A DNA stretch of 64,000 nucleotides from Basidiobolus meristosporus CBS 931.73 (taxonomy: Eukaryota > Basidiobolomycota > Basidiobolomycetes > Basidiobolales > Basidiobolaceae), in the NCBI GenBank assembly GCA_002104905.1, contig MCFE01000221.1, positions 1-64,000 on the forward strand, read 5' to 3'. The notes under the pieces were generated by a model. The model was not told the origin of the DNA, ran no database searches, and saw nothing but the letters and a program-made list of their open reading frames with translations. The translations under genes were made by a program, and so were the position numbers. Numbering within the stretch: position 1 is the stretch's first letter; each line of letters opens with the position of its first letter. This document shows positions 21,972 through 32,884 of this stretch, in pieces.

Positions 21972-22382
21972 TGTTATGAATAGACACAAGGCAGGAGAGT
22001 AGGGCTAGGCAAGGCAGGACCAGGTAAGAACCTAGGTGCAAATCAACAAGGCAAGGCAGATTTCCAAGGCAAGGCTGTTAATTCAAGACCAGTGCTTATC
22101 AGACTGAGGAATATATAAGGGGGGATAGGACTATTTATACTTTTTAGCAATATGGATGCCAAGAGATATTGGCTAATATTGATGGGGTTCTGGGGTGAGG
22201 CACAGTAAGTGTGCCAAGATAGAATATACTAAAGAACAGACTGGAATATCACATGGAGATATGTCAGAGGTCAGCAGATCAGGTGACTAGGTCATGTGAC
22301 ATATAGTTACCATATATGGCATGGGACTGCATAAACTCTAATGGGAAGCTTCCATGGAATGTTCCATTGTGTAACATTGACA
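21972..22382 (-). repeat. Gy-C 3' LTR
   Basis: 411 bp, on the minus strand TGTCAATGTTACAC...TAACA. About 90 percent similar by eye to 23157-23542. Contains the palindrome-like ggcaaggcag repeats and a tatataagggggg block. Confidence 0.8.
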
Positions 22383-22738
22383 TAATAGTTGCTGAGTAGA
22401 GGGGAGTTGGTTTCCACCAAAGGAGAGAACCATTTCTGGGCAGTTCCAGTCAGCAGGCTAGAGATATAACCAATTTTTGCTTGATCTGTTGGGGACCAAT
22501 TGGGTTGTTGTTACAAATGGTGCTTCACTATATTGATGAAACCTTGGAGTTCATTCTGGGAGCCACTGAACTTGGAAGTGGAAGTGATCTTGGGATCATG
22601 GTAGGAGGGAGCCTGGAAAGGCTGTTGAGCATTTTGGCTCTGGAGCTGAGCAACAGAGTTCCTGAGGTCTGCATTGTCTTGTTGCAGCTGGGCAAAGGTA
22701 GCCATGAGGCTTGCAAAGTTATACTCTGGGCTTGACAT
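22383..22738 (-). pseudogene. Gy-C gag (capsid) fragment
   Basis: Starts ATG at 22738 (MSSPEYNFASLMATFAQLQQ), with a glutamine-rich coiled-coil segment, then PKITSTSKFSGSQNELQGF, typical of the start of a Ty3/gypsy capsid. A one-base shift later, GTAQKWFSPLVE (~22440-22400) is the conserved capsid motif. It runs straight into the 3' LTR at 22382; nucleocapsid and pol are deleted. Confidence 0.75.
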
Positions 22739-22744
22739 GTCACA

Positions 22745-23156
22745 GTAGCAGGAGGCGGAGAAGTCTCTTGGACTTGTTCAGGAAAACTTGATATTGCTAG
22801 CTAATTTGTGGGTTATAAAGCCACTAGTTTGTCAAGAATACAATCATTGAGCCACAATCCCCAACTTTGAATAAGTTAGCATCACTTCAGAAGGTACTGG
22901 CTTTAACATCCTTTGATAGAGTATTGTACTAAAGCTTTCAGTGCTGTAACAACTGTAAACTACACCAGCAGAGTAAAAAGTGAATGCAGCTTTGGCCAAT
23001 AATCTTACAAAGATAAAGTATGTTTGCCTTTAGAGGACCAAACTAGGGAAAGATTCAGGGTGATACTTACGGTAGGTATTCCTTTACAAGTTCTTCTCAA
23101 GATCTTTGGGTAGAAGGCAGAGATCCACAGGTAAGTCAGGAGCAGTCTGATAAAAC
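22745..23156 (-). other. Gy-C 5' leader, similar to LTR-E
   Basis: Non-coding leader between the 5' LTR and gag. Reversed, about 320 bp of it resemble 55210-55530 of LTR-E (same blocks: ccacaatccccaact, actgtaaactacaccagcag, aagatagat...). No ORF. Confidence 0.5.
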
Positions 23157-23542
23157 TGTTACAAATAGACACAAGGCAGGACCAGGAAAGGACTTAGGTG
23201 TGGATCAACAAGGCAAGGCAGATTTCAAAGGCAAGGCTGTTTGTTCAAGACCTGTGTTTATCAGACTGAGGTATACATAAGGGGGGATAGGACTATATTT
23301 ACTTTTTGGCAATATGGATGCCAAGAGATATTGGCTAATATTGATGGGGTTCTGGGGTGAGGCATAGTAAGTGTGCCAAGATAGACTATATTAAAGAACA
23401 GACTGGAATATCACATGGAGATATGTCATAGGTCAGTTGATCAGGTGACTAGGTCATGTGACATGTAGTTACCATAGATGGCATGGGCTACATAAACTCT
23501 AATGGGAAGCTTCCATAGAATGTCCTGTTGTGTGACATTGAC
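23157..23542 (-). repeat. Gy-C 5' LTR
   Basis: Direct repeat of 21972-22382 (tgttacaaatagacacaagg ... gtgacattgac). It is slightly shorter and ends next to unrelated sequence leading into Gy-B. Confidence 0.75.
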
Positions 23543-23584
23543 TTGGAGCTTTCAAGAAGTTGCTAGAATGTAGTAGAACACACG

Positions 23585-25130
23585 GTGACATTGCCTAGAG
23601 GAGTGCCATTGTTAAACTTAGAGGAAGTTGACGGAAACAACCAAGGACCACCTCCAAACAAAGAACCAGAAGAAGAACTCCCCAAGCTAGATGTGGACCC
23701 CGGTCTACCGCCTATGTTACGAGACAAATTCCTAGAAGGAATACGTCCGCTTGCCCAAGTATTCTCTAAGAACCAAGTAATTGGTCATATACATGGGGTA
23801 TATCACCAAATCCACCTCGCCGACAAATACCCCATCAAGCAAAAAGCCTATAGGAATTCGAAAATTGACACAGACTATATCAAAGAGACAATTGAAACTT
23901 TATTAAAAGACGACATCATTACAGAGAGCCAGTCTCCGTGGGCCTCCCCCGTAGTGATAGTCCCAAAGAAAGACGGAAAGCGACGCTTTTGCATCGACTA
24001 CCAGAAATTGAACGCCGTCACCCGGAAGGACGTGTATCCGCTACTGCAAATAGACAACCTCTTGGACAGATTAATTGGAGCTAGATATTTTAGCTCTCTT
24101 GACTTAATCTCTGGGTATTGGCAAGTAGAAGTAGCCCCGGAAGATCGACCCAAAACCGCTTTTATAACATTGTTTGGATTATACAAATGGAACCAACTAC
24201 CCTTTGGCTTGTGCAATGCCCCCGCTATGTTCCAAAGGATGATTGACAAGGTGCTAGGAAATCTACAATGGGAATGCGCCCTCGTGTATCTGGACAACAT
24301 CACGATATATTCCCCCAATGTAGAAGAACATATACACAACGTGCAACGTATCCTGACATCCCTCCTCGAGAACCAACTCAAACTACATCCCAAGAAGTGC
24401 CATTTCCTGTATACAAAATTGTTGTTCCTGGGCCACGAGATCTTGGCAGATGGAATATACCCATCTACGTCACTCCTGAAAGCCGTTCAAAATGCACCTG
24501 CACCAAAGGACATTAATGCGGTATTGGGATTCCTAGGATTAGCCGGCTACTATTGCCGCTTTGTCAAAAACTTCGCGACAATAGCAGCCCCCCCGTACAA
24601 ATTGACGCGAAAGGGCCAGTGTTTTGTATGGTCGGAGCCTCAAAAGAGAGCATTCGATCAGCTGAAACATTCCCTGACGTCACCGCCAGTGTTACGATTT
24701 CCCAATTGGGATGCAAGATTTTTTATTAACTGTGATGGAAGCCTCACCGGTATAGGCGCCGTACTGGGACAATACCACCAACCCGGCAAATTCCACCCGA
24801 TCGGTTACGTGAGCCGTTTGCTAAACAAACACAAACGCCACTACCCCGTTACCAAGATAGAATGTCTGGCTGTTGTTTATTCAATTAAACAATTCCATAC
24901 ATACATACATGGTCGCTGATTCACGATAGTAACGGACCACAGCGCACTAGTCTGGCTGATGAAAACTAAAGACTTTACCGGCCGACTAGCACGTTGGGCC
25001 CTACGACTACAGCAATACAACTTTGAAATAATTCACTGCGCTGGCAAGAAACACCAGGACGCAGACTTCCTCAGTCGCTATCCTGTTTGCCAAATACGTG
25101 TCAGTAATGAGTACAAGGACGTAATCTGCT
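23585..25130 (+). pseudogene. Gy-B reverse transcriptase and RNase H
   Basis: A 444-codon frame with Ty3/gypsy RT motifs: ESQSPWASPVVIVPKKDG, RFCIDYQKLNAVT, SLDLISGYWQV, LPFGLCNAPAMFQRM and the catalytic loop at 24284-24298, which reads YLDN instead of YLDD. RNase H follows (FINCDGSLTGIGAVLGQ, TKIECLAVVYSIK). A TGA at 24917-24919, probably from CGA, ends the frame; reading continues in frame with [15 protein letters not shown] to RYPVC (~25090). The Asn for Asp change in the catalytic loop should abolish polymerase activity. Confidence 0.85.
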
Positions 25131-25142
25131 TTAAAAAGAAAG

Positions 25143-25830
25143 GATACGAAGCATGGAGATACTACCCGAGAAGACCGTGTACCACCTAAGAGGAGGTTCC
25201 TTGATCATTAAGGAGACAGACGCCGCGCTGATTCCCGTATCCATACTGGACACAGTCAGACAGAAGACACAAGGAATCAACTGTCACGCACTCACAAGAC
25301 CTCGAGAGCCCCCCTGTTTTGTTGCATACTTGCCATTAATAGGTACCACGGTTGTTGAGGTATACGCAGACCTGGTACAAGCTGCAAGAGCACCAGAAGT
25401 AGAACTCCCAATTGAAGGACTCCCCCGAGAAATTCGCGAACATCTCAAACCACATTTCCAAGAAGGAACCATCTTAGAGAAGATACGCGAACGGATTAAA
25501 TACACCGGCCAGTTAACCCATGCAATCCACCGAGTTGCTGTGTTACAACTATTACAGAGGTTTACCATAGGACAACTCAGGAATCAGTACAAAGTCCAAC
25601 TCCAAGAAGCCGAAGAAACCGCCGCGGATTCTGTAGAAACCATGAGGCGAGTACGAAAGTGCCTCAATTGCGCCACAGTTTCTACGGAAGAACTACAATA
25701 CGTCTTGGAAGAAGCAAAAACTTGTTATTGACAACGGGTGACTGCCGACCAAGTGTACGCCCTCTTCAAAAGGTCCCCCGCCGTCATATTTACACAAAAA
25801 GGACAAGCCCCGATAACATTTGCAAGATAA
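25143..25830 (+). pseudogene. Gy-B downstream ORF (younger copy)
   Basis: Open from 25153 to a TGA at 25729-25731, then readable to 25830. Same protein as 11010-11756: [44 protein letters not shown] and a C-terminal CLNCATVSTEELQYVLEEA. It is joined to RNase H sequence by an internal deletion that removed integrase and the ORF's own start. Function unknown; mostly charged and helical, no membrane segment. Confidence 0.65.
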
Positions 25831-26131
25831 AGAAGCAAGACTTTATCGCGCTATTGCACCTTTTCTCGTTCTCCAACCCTCCCGAGGAACTTACCCAGAA
25901 CCCTATGGTTTGCCAACTATTTGGCTCTGTGGAAAACATCCCTTGAGCAACACAGGCCGCACCCCACTCTGCCGCCGAATGGTATCAGGTACTTGCCCGC
26001 AATCCCCTTGCAAGTGACAACCAGCAATGGTACTACGGTGACTCCCCATGCTCCATAAACAAAATCAATCCTGGAGAAGCAAGTTAGTCAAAGAACTTCG
26101 AGGACAAAGCTCCCACTTAACCCCCGGGATA
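25831..26131 (+). other. Gy-B region between downstream ORF and LTR
   Basis: About 300 bp with weak coding appearance (readable pieces in shifting frames), ending in a purine/cytosine run aacccccggga just before the LTR. The older copy lacks it. No gene can be supported. Confidence 0.4.
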
Positions 26132-26518
26132 TGTGAGTACTCAATGTAGTACCCACTCTTTGCCCAAGAGTTCTCCCAAGAGCTCCCTCCAGAGTCCTAC
26201 CCGAAGTCCTCCAGTACCCTCCCTATGATTCCCCCACGTGTCCTCCCCTCCTATCCCTGCCCTTATCTAGTTAGAACACTTACCATAACAGGAAGGTGTT
26301 CACACCCCTATTTTATAACACATTGTCTATTGTCTAAGCCCCCCCAAGTGATATATATATCTACCCAATTGAACCAGGAAGAACAACAAGATTTGGATGA
26401 AATAAACAGAAGTCTTTATTACCTTGCTACCTTCTATTGGAAGTTATTCTGAACCAAGTGGTACTGACTTGACCTACAAGCTCTCCCACTCACCAAGTAC
26501 AGTCAGTAATAACCCACA
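26132..26518 (+). repeat. Gy-B 3' LTR
   Basis: About 387 bp, TGTGAGTACTC...AATAACCCACA, so TGTG/CACA ends. Contains a TATATATATC run near 26350 and AATAAACAG near 26400. The older copy matches from 26178 onward. Confidence 0.7.
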
Positions 26519-26520
26519 CA

Positions 26521-29500
26521 AATTACTGCCCTCATAGAAGAAATGGACACCAGCCATCAAGAACATTTAACCATATTGAGGCCATGGAGCATAGTAGCAT
26601 GGAGGATGAACTTGAAGAAGACTCAGAACTCACCTTCCATATGACAGAAGTATACCTATCCCAGATGACCTCAAACTCAGGAGAGCTATTATACTTGAAT
26701 GGAGTAATCAATGGAGTACCTGCCAAGATCATGATTGACTCAGGAGCATTGCATGAGTACATGTCAGAGCAATTTGCTTTGAAAGCTGGAATCAGCTTGG
26801 AACCCACCAAATCAGCTTCAGTCTCAACAGCTGATGGGAACTCTCACATAATCAACCATACTACTTAACCAGTAAGGATGAAGATCAATGACTATGAAGC
26901 AGAGCTACAGGCCTATATATTTGGGAACTGCAAGTTTGACCTTGTACTTGGGAAAACCTGGCTATTTTGTTGTATCCATCAATCAACTGGAGAACCCATG
27001 CTACTCAGATCCAGAAGGACAACAAGACCTATGAGTTATCACCTGCCAGACTGGATTTTAACTTGGTCAATTCCAGTGTGTGTGAGACAAGTGAACTTAG
27101 CAAGACACAGTTCTGTAGAGCACTAAGAAATGGCACCCAGATGTTCCTCATGGCAGTGTTACAGGAGGATTCCTCCACTCCAGTACCCCAGAAGGTCCAG
27201 ACTCTTTTGAAGGAATATTCAGATGCATTTTCAGAAGAGCTTGTAAGCCTACCTCCAGTCAGAGACAAGGATCATGCAATTGAAACAGGAGATAGCCCTC
27301 CAGTGAGTAAGACACCTGACAGAATGAGTCCATTGGAGTTGGAAGAGATGAAGAGACAAATAGATCAGTTACTGGAGCAAGGATATATCAGACCTAGCAA
27401 GTCACCTTGAGGAGCACCAGTACTTTTTGTGAAGAAGAAGGATGGAACACTTAGGATGTGCATTAACTACAGAGCCCTCAACTCAGTTACTGTGAAGAAT
27501 AAGTACCCCATACCAAGGATTGATGAGCTCTTAGGCCAACTCAATGGAGCCACTATTTTCAGCAAGATTGTCCTCATGTCAGGATATAACCAGATTAGGG
27601 TGAAGCCAGAAGACATCCCTAAGACAGCATTCCGGACCAGATATGGAGATTACAAGTACTTAGTTGTGAGTTTTGGCCTCATCAATGCCCCTGCAACACT
27701 CATGACCCTGATGCAGACTGTCTTCCAGGAGTACTTAGACAAGTTTGTCATGACCTACCTAGATGATATATTGTTATAAAGCAAGACAGATGAGGATCAC
27801 TTGGGGCACATTGAAATGTTCTTGAAGAAGCTAAGAGAGAACAAGCTTTATGGCAAGCTACCCAAGTGTGAATTCTTCAAGGAACACATTGAATATCTGG
27901 GACACATAGTGACTAGTACAGGAGTGGCCCTAAGAAGGTTGAAGTTATCAAGAATCTGAAGCAGCCCCATAGCATATCAGAGCTCAGATCATTCCATGGA
28001 ATGGTTTCCTATTATTGGAGACTTGTCAAGTCCTTTGCAAGTATTGCAGTCCCTTTAACTGATATCCTCAAGAGAGAGAATACCTACAAGTGGTACAGAG
28101 CTTGTGAAACTGCCTTCCAGACGCCCAACAATGAACTTGCTAAGCTGCCAAGCTTAAAAATATGCGACTTCAGAATAGAGTTTACACTATGCACATATGC
28201 TTCAGATTATGCAATTGGTGGAGTGTTGAGCCAAGAACATGAGGGAATGGACTACCCTGTTGCCTTTGAATCCAAGTAACTAAACTCAGCAGAACAAAAC
28301 TATCCAGTGCATGAGAAGGAGATGCTTGCTATAATACACTGTTCAAAGACATGGAGATGCTATATTGAAGGAGTCAAATGCACTGTGAAGACTGATAATG
28401 TATCCCTCAAGTATATATTTACTCAGAAGGTACTCTCTAGAAGAATGACAAGATGGAGTGAATACATTCAGCAATTTGAGTTGCAGATTGTCTACTGCCC
28501 TGAAAAAAACAACACAGTTGCTGAAGCCTTATCAAGATTAGATCAAGTTGCACAACTCAACTTGGCACATGAATCAGATTGGCAAAGCCTATTACAAAGT
28601 ACTTGGAGGACCAAGCCATTCCTAGTGAGGTGGATGAAGATATCAAGAAGAGAATCTGGGATGAAGCCAGCAAATTGTAGTACGGGATGAAACACTCTAC
28701 CAAATTGTTGATGGAAGCCCTATTGCCTATTGCCCTTATGCTTCTTGCCTGGATTTAATATATAAGCTACACAATGGATATGGACATCTTGGAATTGAAG
28801 GAGCCTTTAGCCTTGTGAAAGCCAGAGCATGGTGGCCCAGAATGAAACATGACATTGAGAAGCTATGAGAGCATGCCCAAATTGCCAAATCAGCCAAGGC
28901 CAACCACAGAGAATTGCTGAACTCATTCCCTTGGAGCCTGTAAGACCATTTGAAAGATGGGGAATTGACTTTATTGGAAGACTGCCAACTACCAGGAAAT
29001 GCAAGCATTGGATATTACTAGCAATTGACCATGCCACTAAATGGCCAGTGGCTAAAGCTGTATCTACAGCCAGTGAACAAGAAGTTGCAATTTTCATCTA
29101 CCATGAGATCCTGATGAAGTTTGGATGCCCTGTAGAGATTCTATCCAATAGAGGTGCAAGCTTTATGGCAAAAACATTGGAAGCTTACCTGGAAATGCAG
29201 CAGATCAAACACTTGAAAGCCTTGGCATATCACCCCAGAACTAATGGAGTCACTGAACAGTTTAATGGATTATTTAAAAAAATGCTGACCAAGTATGCAA
29301 ATAGAGTTGTCAATAGATGAGATGAGTATATAGACCAAGCACTCTTTGCATGCTGAGTCAGAATACACAACACCACCAAGCAATTACCATTTTACTTGGT
29401 GTATGGATGTGAACCATGGATTCCAGGAGATCTCACACAACCAAAGCTTACAGACACCTTAGAAGATGAACTCAGTCAGCCAAGTAGACACCAGCAACTG

Positions 29501-29852
29501 GAACAAAGGTGTCAAGAGGCACAGACCAAAGTATCTCAATGTGCAGAAAAGATGAGGCAGAGACTTGATAAGACTATTGCACCACAAGCATTGACAGTTG
29601 GGAGCTTTGTATTGCTAAGAAACAACACTTGGAAGATGTTTGAGCCACAATAGTCAAGATCATTCAAGATCATCAGAGAATGTCCATTTGCAACTTACCA
29701 ACTAGGGGACAAACAAGGCAATATCTGGGAAGACGTAGTGCATAAGGTCAGACTCAAGCTTGCAAGACTGGCTGATAATACTGAACCATCAAGATATTGC
29801 TATAACAAGATAAGAGATTCAGGAAAACCCTCTCAACTTTAGCAGAGGTGAT
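26521..29852 (+). pseudogene. Gy-D pol polyprotein
   Basis: Domains in order: aspartic protease (26584-26868, IMIDSGALHEYM); linker (26967-27410, ending RQIDQLLEQGYIRPSKSP); RT (27429-27779, [28 protein letters not shown] intact); RNase H (28001-28690, YASDYAIGGVLSQEH, DNVSLKYIFTQ); integrase (28865-29653, CPNCQ, RWGIDFIGRLP, YHPRTNGVTEQFN). The second integrase Asp is Asn (AAT at 29147-29149, LSNRG). Stops at 27408, 27777 and 28277 and frameshifts near 26990 and 27925 break the frame. The catalytic loss and stops mean it is dead. Confidence 0.85.
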
Positions 29853-30220
29853 TGTTATGATCCACCGCATGAATGTTTAAATTAGATCAGTTTTTAGTCA
29901 AATCAACTAGTTATATGTTTAGGTTATCAGTATATCAATACTATTGATCAGATCAGTATCATTAGTCAGCAAATGAATCAGCAGATCCTTGTCAGACAGA
30001 AATAGATATATCAGATAGGATCTTATTGGTGATGATGATGCAATCAAATGAGTCATCAGCCACAGCCTACATTAGGATATACAATTGGTCAGCAATTGTT
30101 CTAGCAAAATGTATATAAGGAGCTGCCTGAATCCCAATAAAGATCAGTTCAAGTTTCAGTGAATACAATACCAGCTAAACTCCCTATTCCTCTACAACTC
30201 TTGTACCAATACTTGTAACA
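29853..30220 (+). repeat. Gy-D 3' LTR
   Basis: 368 bp, TGTTATGATCC...ACTTGTAACA. A TATATAA box at 30112-30118 and AATAAA at 30136-30141 fit an LTR promoter and polyadenylation signal. A purine-rich tract agcagaggtgat precedes it. Confidence 0.85.
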
Positions 30221-30696
30221 CTAACAAGTTGGACACCTTGCAATAGTGGTATTCTCTGATGTTAATGCAATACAACTACTAACACATGCATATATCAGGA
30301 TGGTCTCTGGGTCATATCTTGACAGCTGCATGACTGTTGTTGATTTATACCATGTACATGTGAAGTTGCATTCCAGAATGATTTTAGCAAGAAGTAGTAT
30401 TAAATCCTCACAGCCCACATTACTGATATCAGTGGAAACATGCCACTTCTCTAGCCATAACATCACATCTTTGACCAGTTGATGGGGTACTGGTCTCACT
30501 TGAATCTATAAAGCATCCTCAGCATTTTTTTCTATGGGTGTTCTCTCATTGCATAATGAGATTTTGCAGGGCTCATGCAGGGTACTATTGTGAGGGTAAA
30601 TAGGCTTTCAACTTGTCAGTGAGCCTGATTCTTCAGAGCTATCACTCTGTGTGCCATATTCAAATAGCTGAGGTGTTCCTAAACAAGCAGAGTTAG
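30221..30696 (-). pseudogene. ORF-A transposase fragment (copy 8)
   Basis: Minus-strand segment 30499-30221 reads HQLVKDVMLWLEKWHVSTD and then LLLLAKIILECNFTCTWY, equivalent to the middle of ORF-A near 58670-58930. A second piece (30690-30600) has the acidic QSDSSEESGSL segment. Zinc-finger part and catalytic region are both missing. Confidence 0.6.
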
Positions 30697-32420
30697 AACC
30701 AAAAAAGGCCTTCTGGACAGTGTGCCCACTGAGGGTAATAATGCTCCTCAGGCTCTCAGTCAAGTTGGCAAGTGGGAATCTCTGCAGAGCCCCAAGCTGC
30801 CCATAGTGCTGAGGCAGATGAGAATGTTGCAATAGCAGTACCTTCAGTTGGAGACCAGCAATTGGCCTTCATAATGTTACAAGTCTTGGTATAGGAGTTG
30901 TAGAGGAAATAGGGAGTTTAGCTAGTATTTTATTCACTAAAACTTGAACTGATTTTTATTGAGGTTCCAGCATCTCCTCATATACATTTTGCCAGATCAA
31001 TTGCTGACTAATTGCCTTTCCTAATAGAGGCTGTGGTTGATGACTCATTTGATTGCACCATCATCACCAATAAGATCCTACTTATTATATCTATTTCTGT
31101 CTGATAAGGATCTGCAGGCTCATTTGCTGACCAATGCTACTGATTCAATATATAATACTGATATACTGATAGGCTAAACACATAATTAGTTGATTTGACT
31201 AAAAACTGATCTAACTTCAGCATTTGAGTGGTAGATCATAACAGTAACATCATCACCACCTGCATTAGCAGGTATGATGTCAGCTCATGCCAAAGCATTA
31301 ATGAGGCAATTTGGTGCAGCGGCTCATACAATAAATGCAATGTCCAATAGAAATTGGAAAATGGTCCAAAAACAGGATGAGCCGGTAAAGGTGTAGTGTA
31401 ATCAATATCCAAGGTAGAAAAAGCAGTAGGTAGGCTGCAAAGCAGGAACTCAGGTATTTTAATGTCTCAGCCAAGAATTGAACCATTTCCTGATGTTGCA
31501 GTAGAGGAACAGCATACAGTTGTGAAGCACAACAATAGTGCCCAAAGATAAATCCCACAGAAAAACATATTACAGCATGGGAGGGAGATATTGTAGTGTT
31601 TATGCCAAAGTATAAATATCAAAAGACACTGAAGATACATGAAGCTGTTGAGTGCAATGATGAAGAGTGGTCTAGCATTTGAAAGGTGCTTAGAAGCCAA
31701 CAAGCCAACACCTTAAGGCTGGCATACCATGTGACCATCAGGAACTCAATGCAACACAGAATGTGCTTGACTTGTGCTGTGAGCATTATCCTGAGTTCAA
31801 ACAAGCAAACCAATTTTGAGCCAGCATTGGTATGCTAAGAAAGCATCTCAAGAGTAGCAGAAGCTGTTAAAGGCTGAAGAACAATGATGCAGTGGCTAAA
31901 AACCAGCGGTTTCCTCAAGAGCCTGTCCTAAGCAGGGCTAAAAGCTCCAAACAAGCTTTGAAGAGGCTTAAGGTAGCTGGCAGAGTGGTTATAAAAGAGA
32001 AGCAGGCAGACACAGATGCACCAGCACAACATCTATCAAGGAAAAAGCCCAGTTCTATTCAACTAGCTTTCTGTCAAAGTAGCAGTGAAGGACCTGGCAG
32101 TGATCAAAGCCAGCAGCTACCTCAGGAGCCAAGTTTGCAGAGAGTGGCAATTTATCTACTGCAGCCTACACATTCTTCATTGTTGACTGAGTGGAGATCT
32201 AACCAACATACACAGAAGTGATGTCAAGAACTCAAAAGGTTATCGCAAATCCTTCAGTGGAATTTTGGAACATTAATAGGCACACTAAGAAGATGCAGCA
32301 CTTCTTGAGGTGCAGTGCTGGCTGAAGACCACAATGTATGGGAATCAGTAAGTGAGCAGTGTCATAAAGCTATAGGGTTACTACCAAAGTCATGGAAATA
32401 GAGCATTAAAGTCAATATAC
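30697..32420 (+). pseudogene. ORF-B companion protein (copy 8)
   Basis: Follows the ORF-B order: N-terminal acidic text (30700-30870), coiled-coil-like segment after the LTR (31250-31400), EEW-type middle (~31650), repeat units (31892-32110, SRAKSSKQALKRLKVAGRV, SSSEGPGSDQSQQLPQEP) and a shortened C-terminus (~32230-32390). The C-terminal AQENTLEYCKDLL block is deleted. Interrupted by the LTR at 30875-31243. Confidence 0.6.
30875..31243 (-). repeat. Solo Gy-D LTR in ORF-B
   Basis: 369-bp reverse copy of 29853-30220 (on the plus strand TGTTACAAGTC...ATCATAACA). The flanks (cttcataa and gtaacatcatcacc) join into the ORF-B text tggccatcataacatcacc seen at 62566-62585; the exact target duplication is blurred by mutation. 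Confidence 0.85.
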
Positions 32421-32884
32421 TCATTGAGCAGCAGATTATAGCACAGTAACTTGTTGAGTGTGGGGTTGGACTTAATGTTAGTGTAGGGTATAGGGATTTG
32501 TATAGGTGAATACAGTTGGCAATTGAGGTACAACTGAAGTTTTACAGAAACAAATCAACTTGTATGTGTTTAAAAGTAAGCAAAATGGTTGAGTCAGCAA
32601 GTAAGGCGTGTGAAAAAGAGGTAATAGCCAATCAATGCACACAAATGTAGGAGGTGATAGAGTGGCCAGGATCAGTAAGTGAGGAATTGGCAGAAAATCA
32701 ATCAAAAGCCACCCTTGAATTATTCTGATGAAAAACTTTGGCCAAGTATTTAGTGAAATCTGGGGAGCAATTATTTTTTGACAGTTTTTGCACAATATTG
32801 GGAGGGGATCATTACCTCTTAGTCATGTAATGTTAAGTTTATGACAGCCCTTTGATAGGATCATTATAACAATTTTTCATAGGG
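32421..32884 (-). other. Non-coding 5' end of CCCTA copy 8
   Basis: Reverse terminal region with ATAGCCAATCAATGCAC (~32623-32640), ending AACAATTTTTCATAGGG. No gene. Confidence 0.75.

Larger units (their letters stand above)
21972..23542 (-). mobile_element. Gy-C, internally deleted gypsy element
   Basis: Two direct repeats (21972-22382 and 23157-23542) flank a short interior holding, in minus-strand order, a leader and a gag fragment. Everything from the end of capsid through pol is missing, so it is non-autonomous. The flanks (gcatg on the left, ttgga on the right) do not show a clear target duplication, and the right side joins Gy-B. Confidence 0.75.
23543..26518 (+). mobile_element. Gy-B, younger CpG-rich gypsy element, internally deleted
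   Basis: Contains RT-RNase H (23585-25130), a downstream ORF (25143-25830) and one LTR (26132-26518). The integrase, gag and 5' LTR are missing. Base composition differs sharply from the surroundings: CpG dinucleotides are frequent here (for example gacggaaagcgacgctttt) and rare elsewhere. This points to a recent insertion not yet eroded. Confidence 0.8.
26521..30220 (+). mobile_element. Gy-D gypsy element, 5'-truncated
   Basis: Protease, RT, RNase H and integrase in gypsy order, followed by the 3' LTR at 29853-30220. Gag and the 5' LTR are missing; the left side abuts the Gy-B LTR. Three other Gy-D pieces are in the window (32885-34407, 37665-39317, 42125-43520). Confidence 0.85.
30221..32884 (-). 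mobile_element. CCCTA copy 8, reverse, truncated
   Basis: ORF-A (minus) 30221-30696, ORF-B (plus) 30697-32420 with a solo Gy-D LTR inside, and the terminal region ending TTTTTCATAGGG at 32884. The divergent promoter and the starts of both genes are deleted near 30697. The left side is cut by the Gy-D LTR. Confidence 0.75.

Noticed and set aside
25143-25830. Envelope gene of a retrovirus-like element
   Set aside because: Right position, but no signal peptide, membrane anchor or cysteine pattern; called an unknown downstream ORF.
23543-26131. Horizontally transferred segment, because of its CpG-rich composition
   Set aside because: A CpG-decayed homologue is present at 10102-12096, so the difference is best explained by age.
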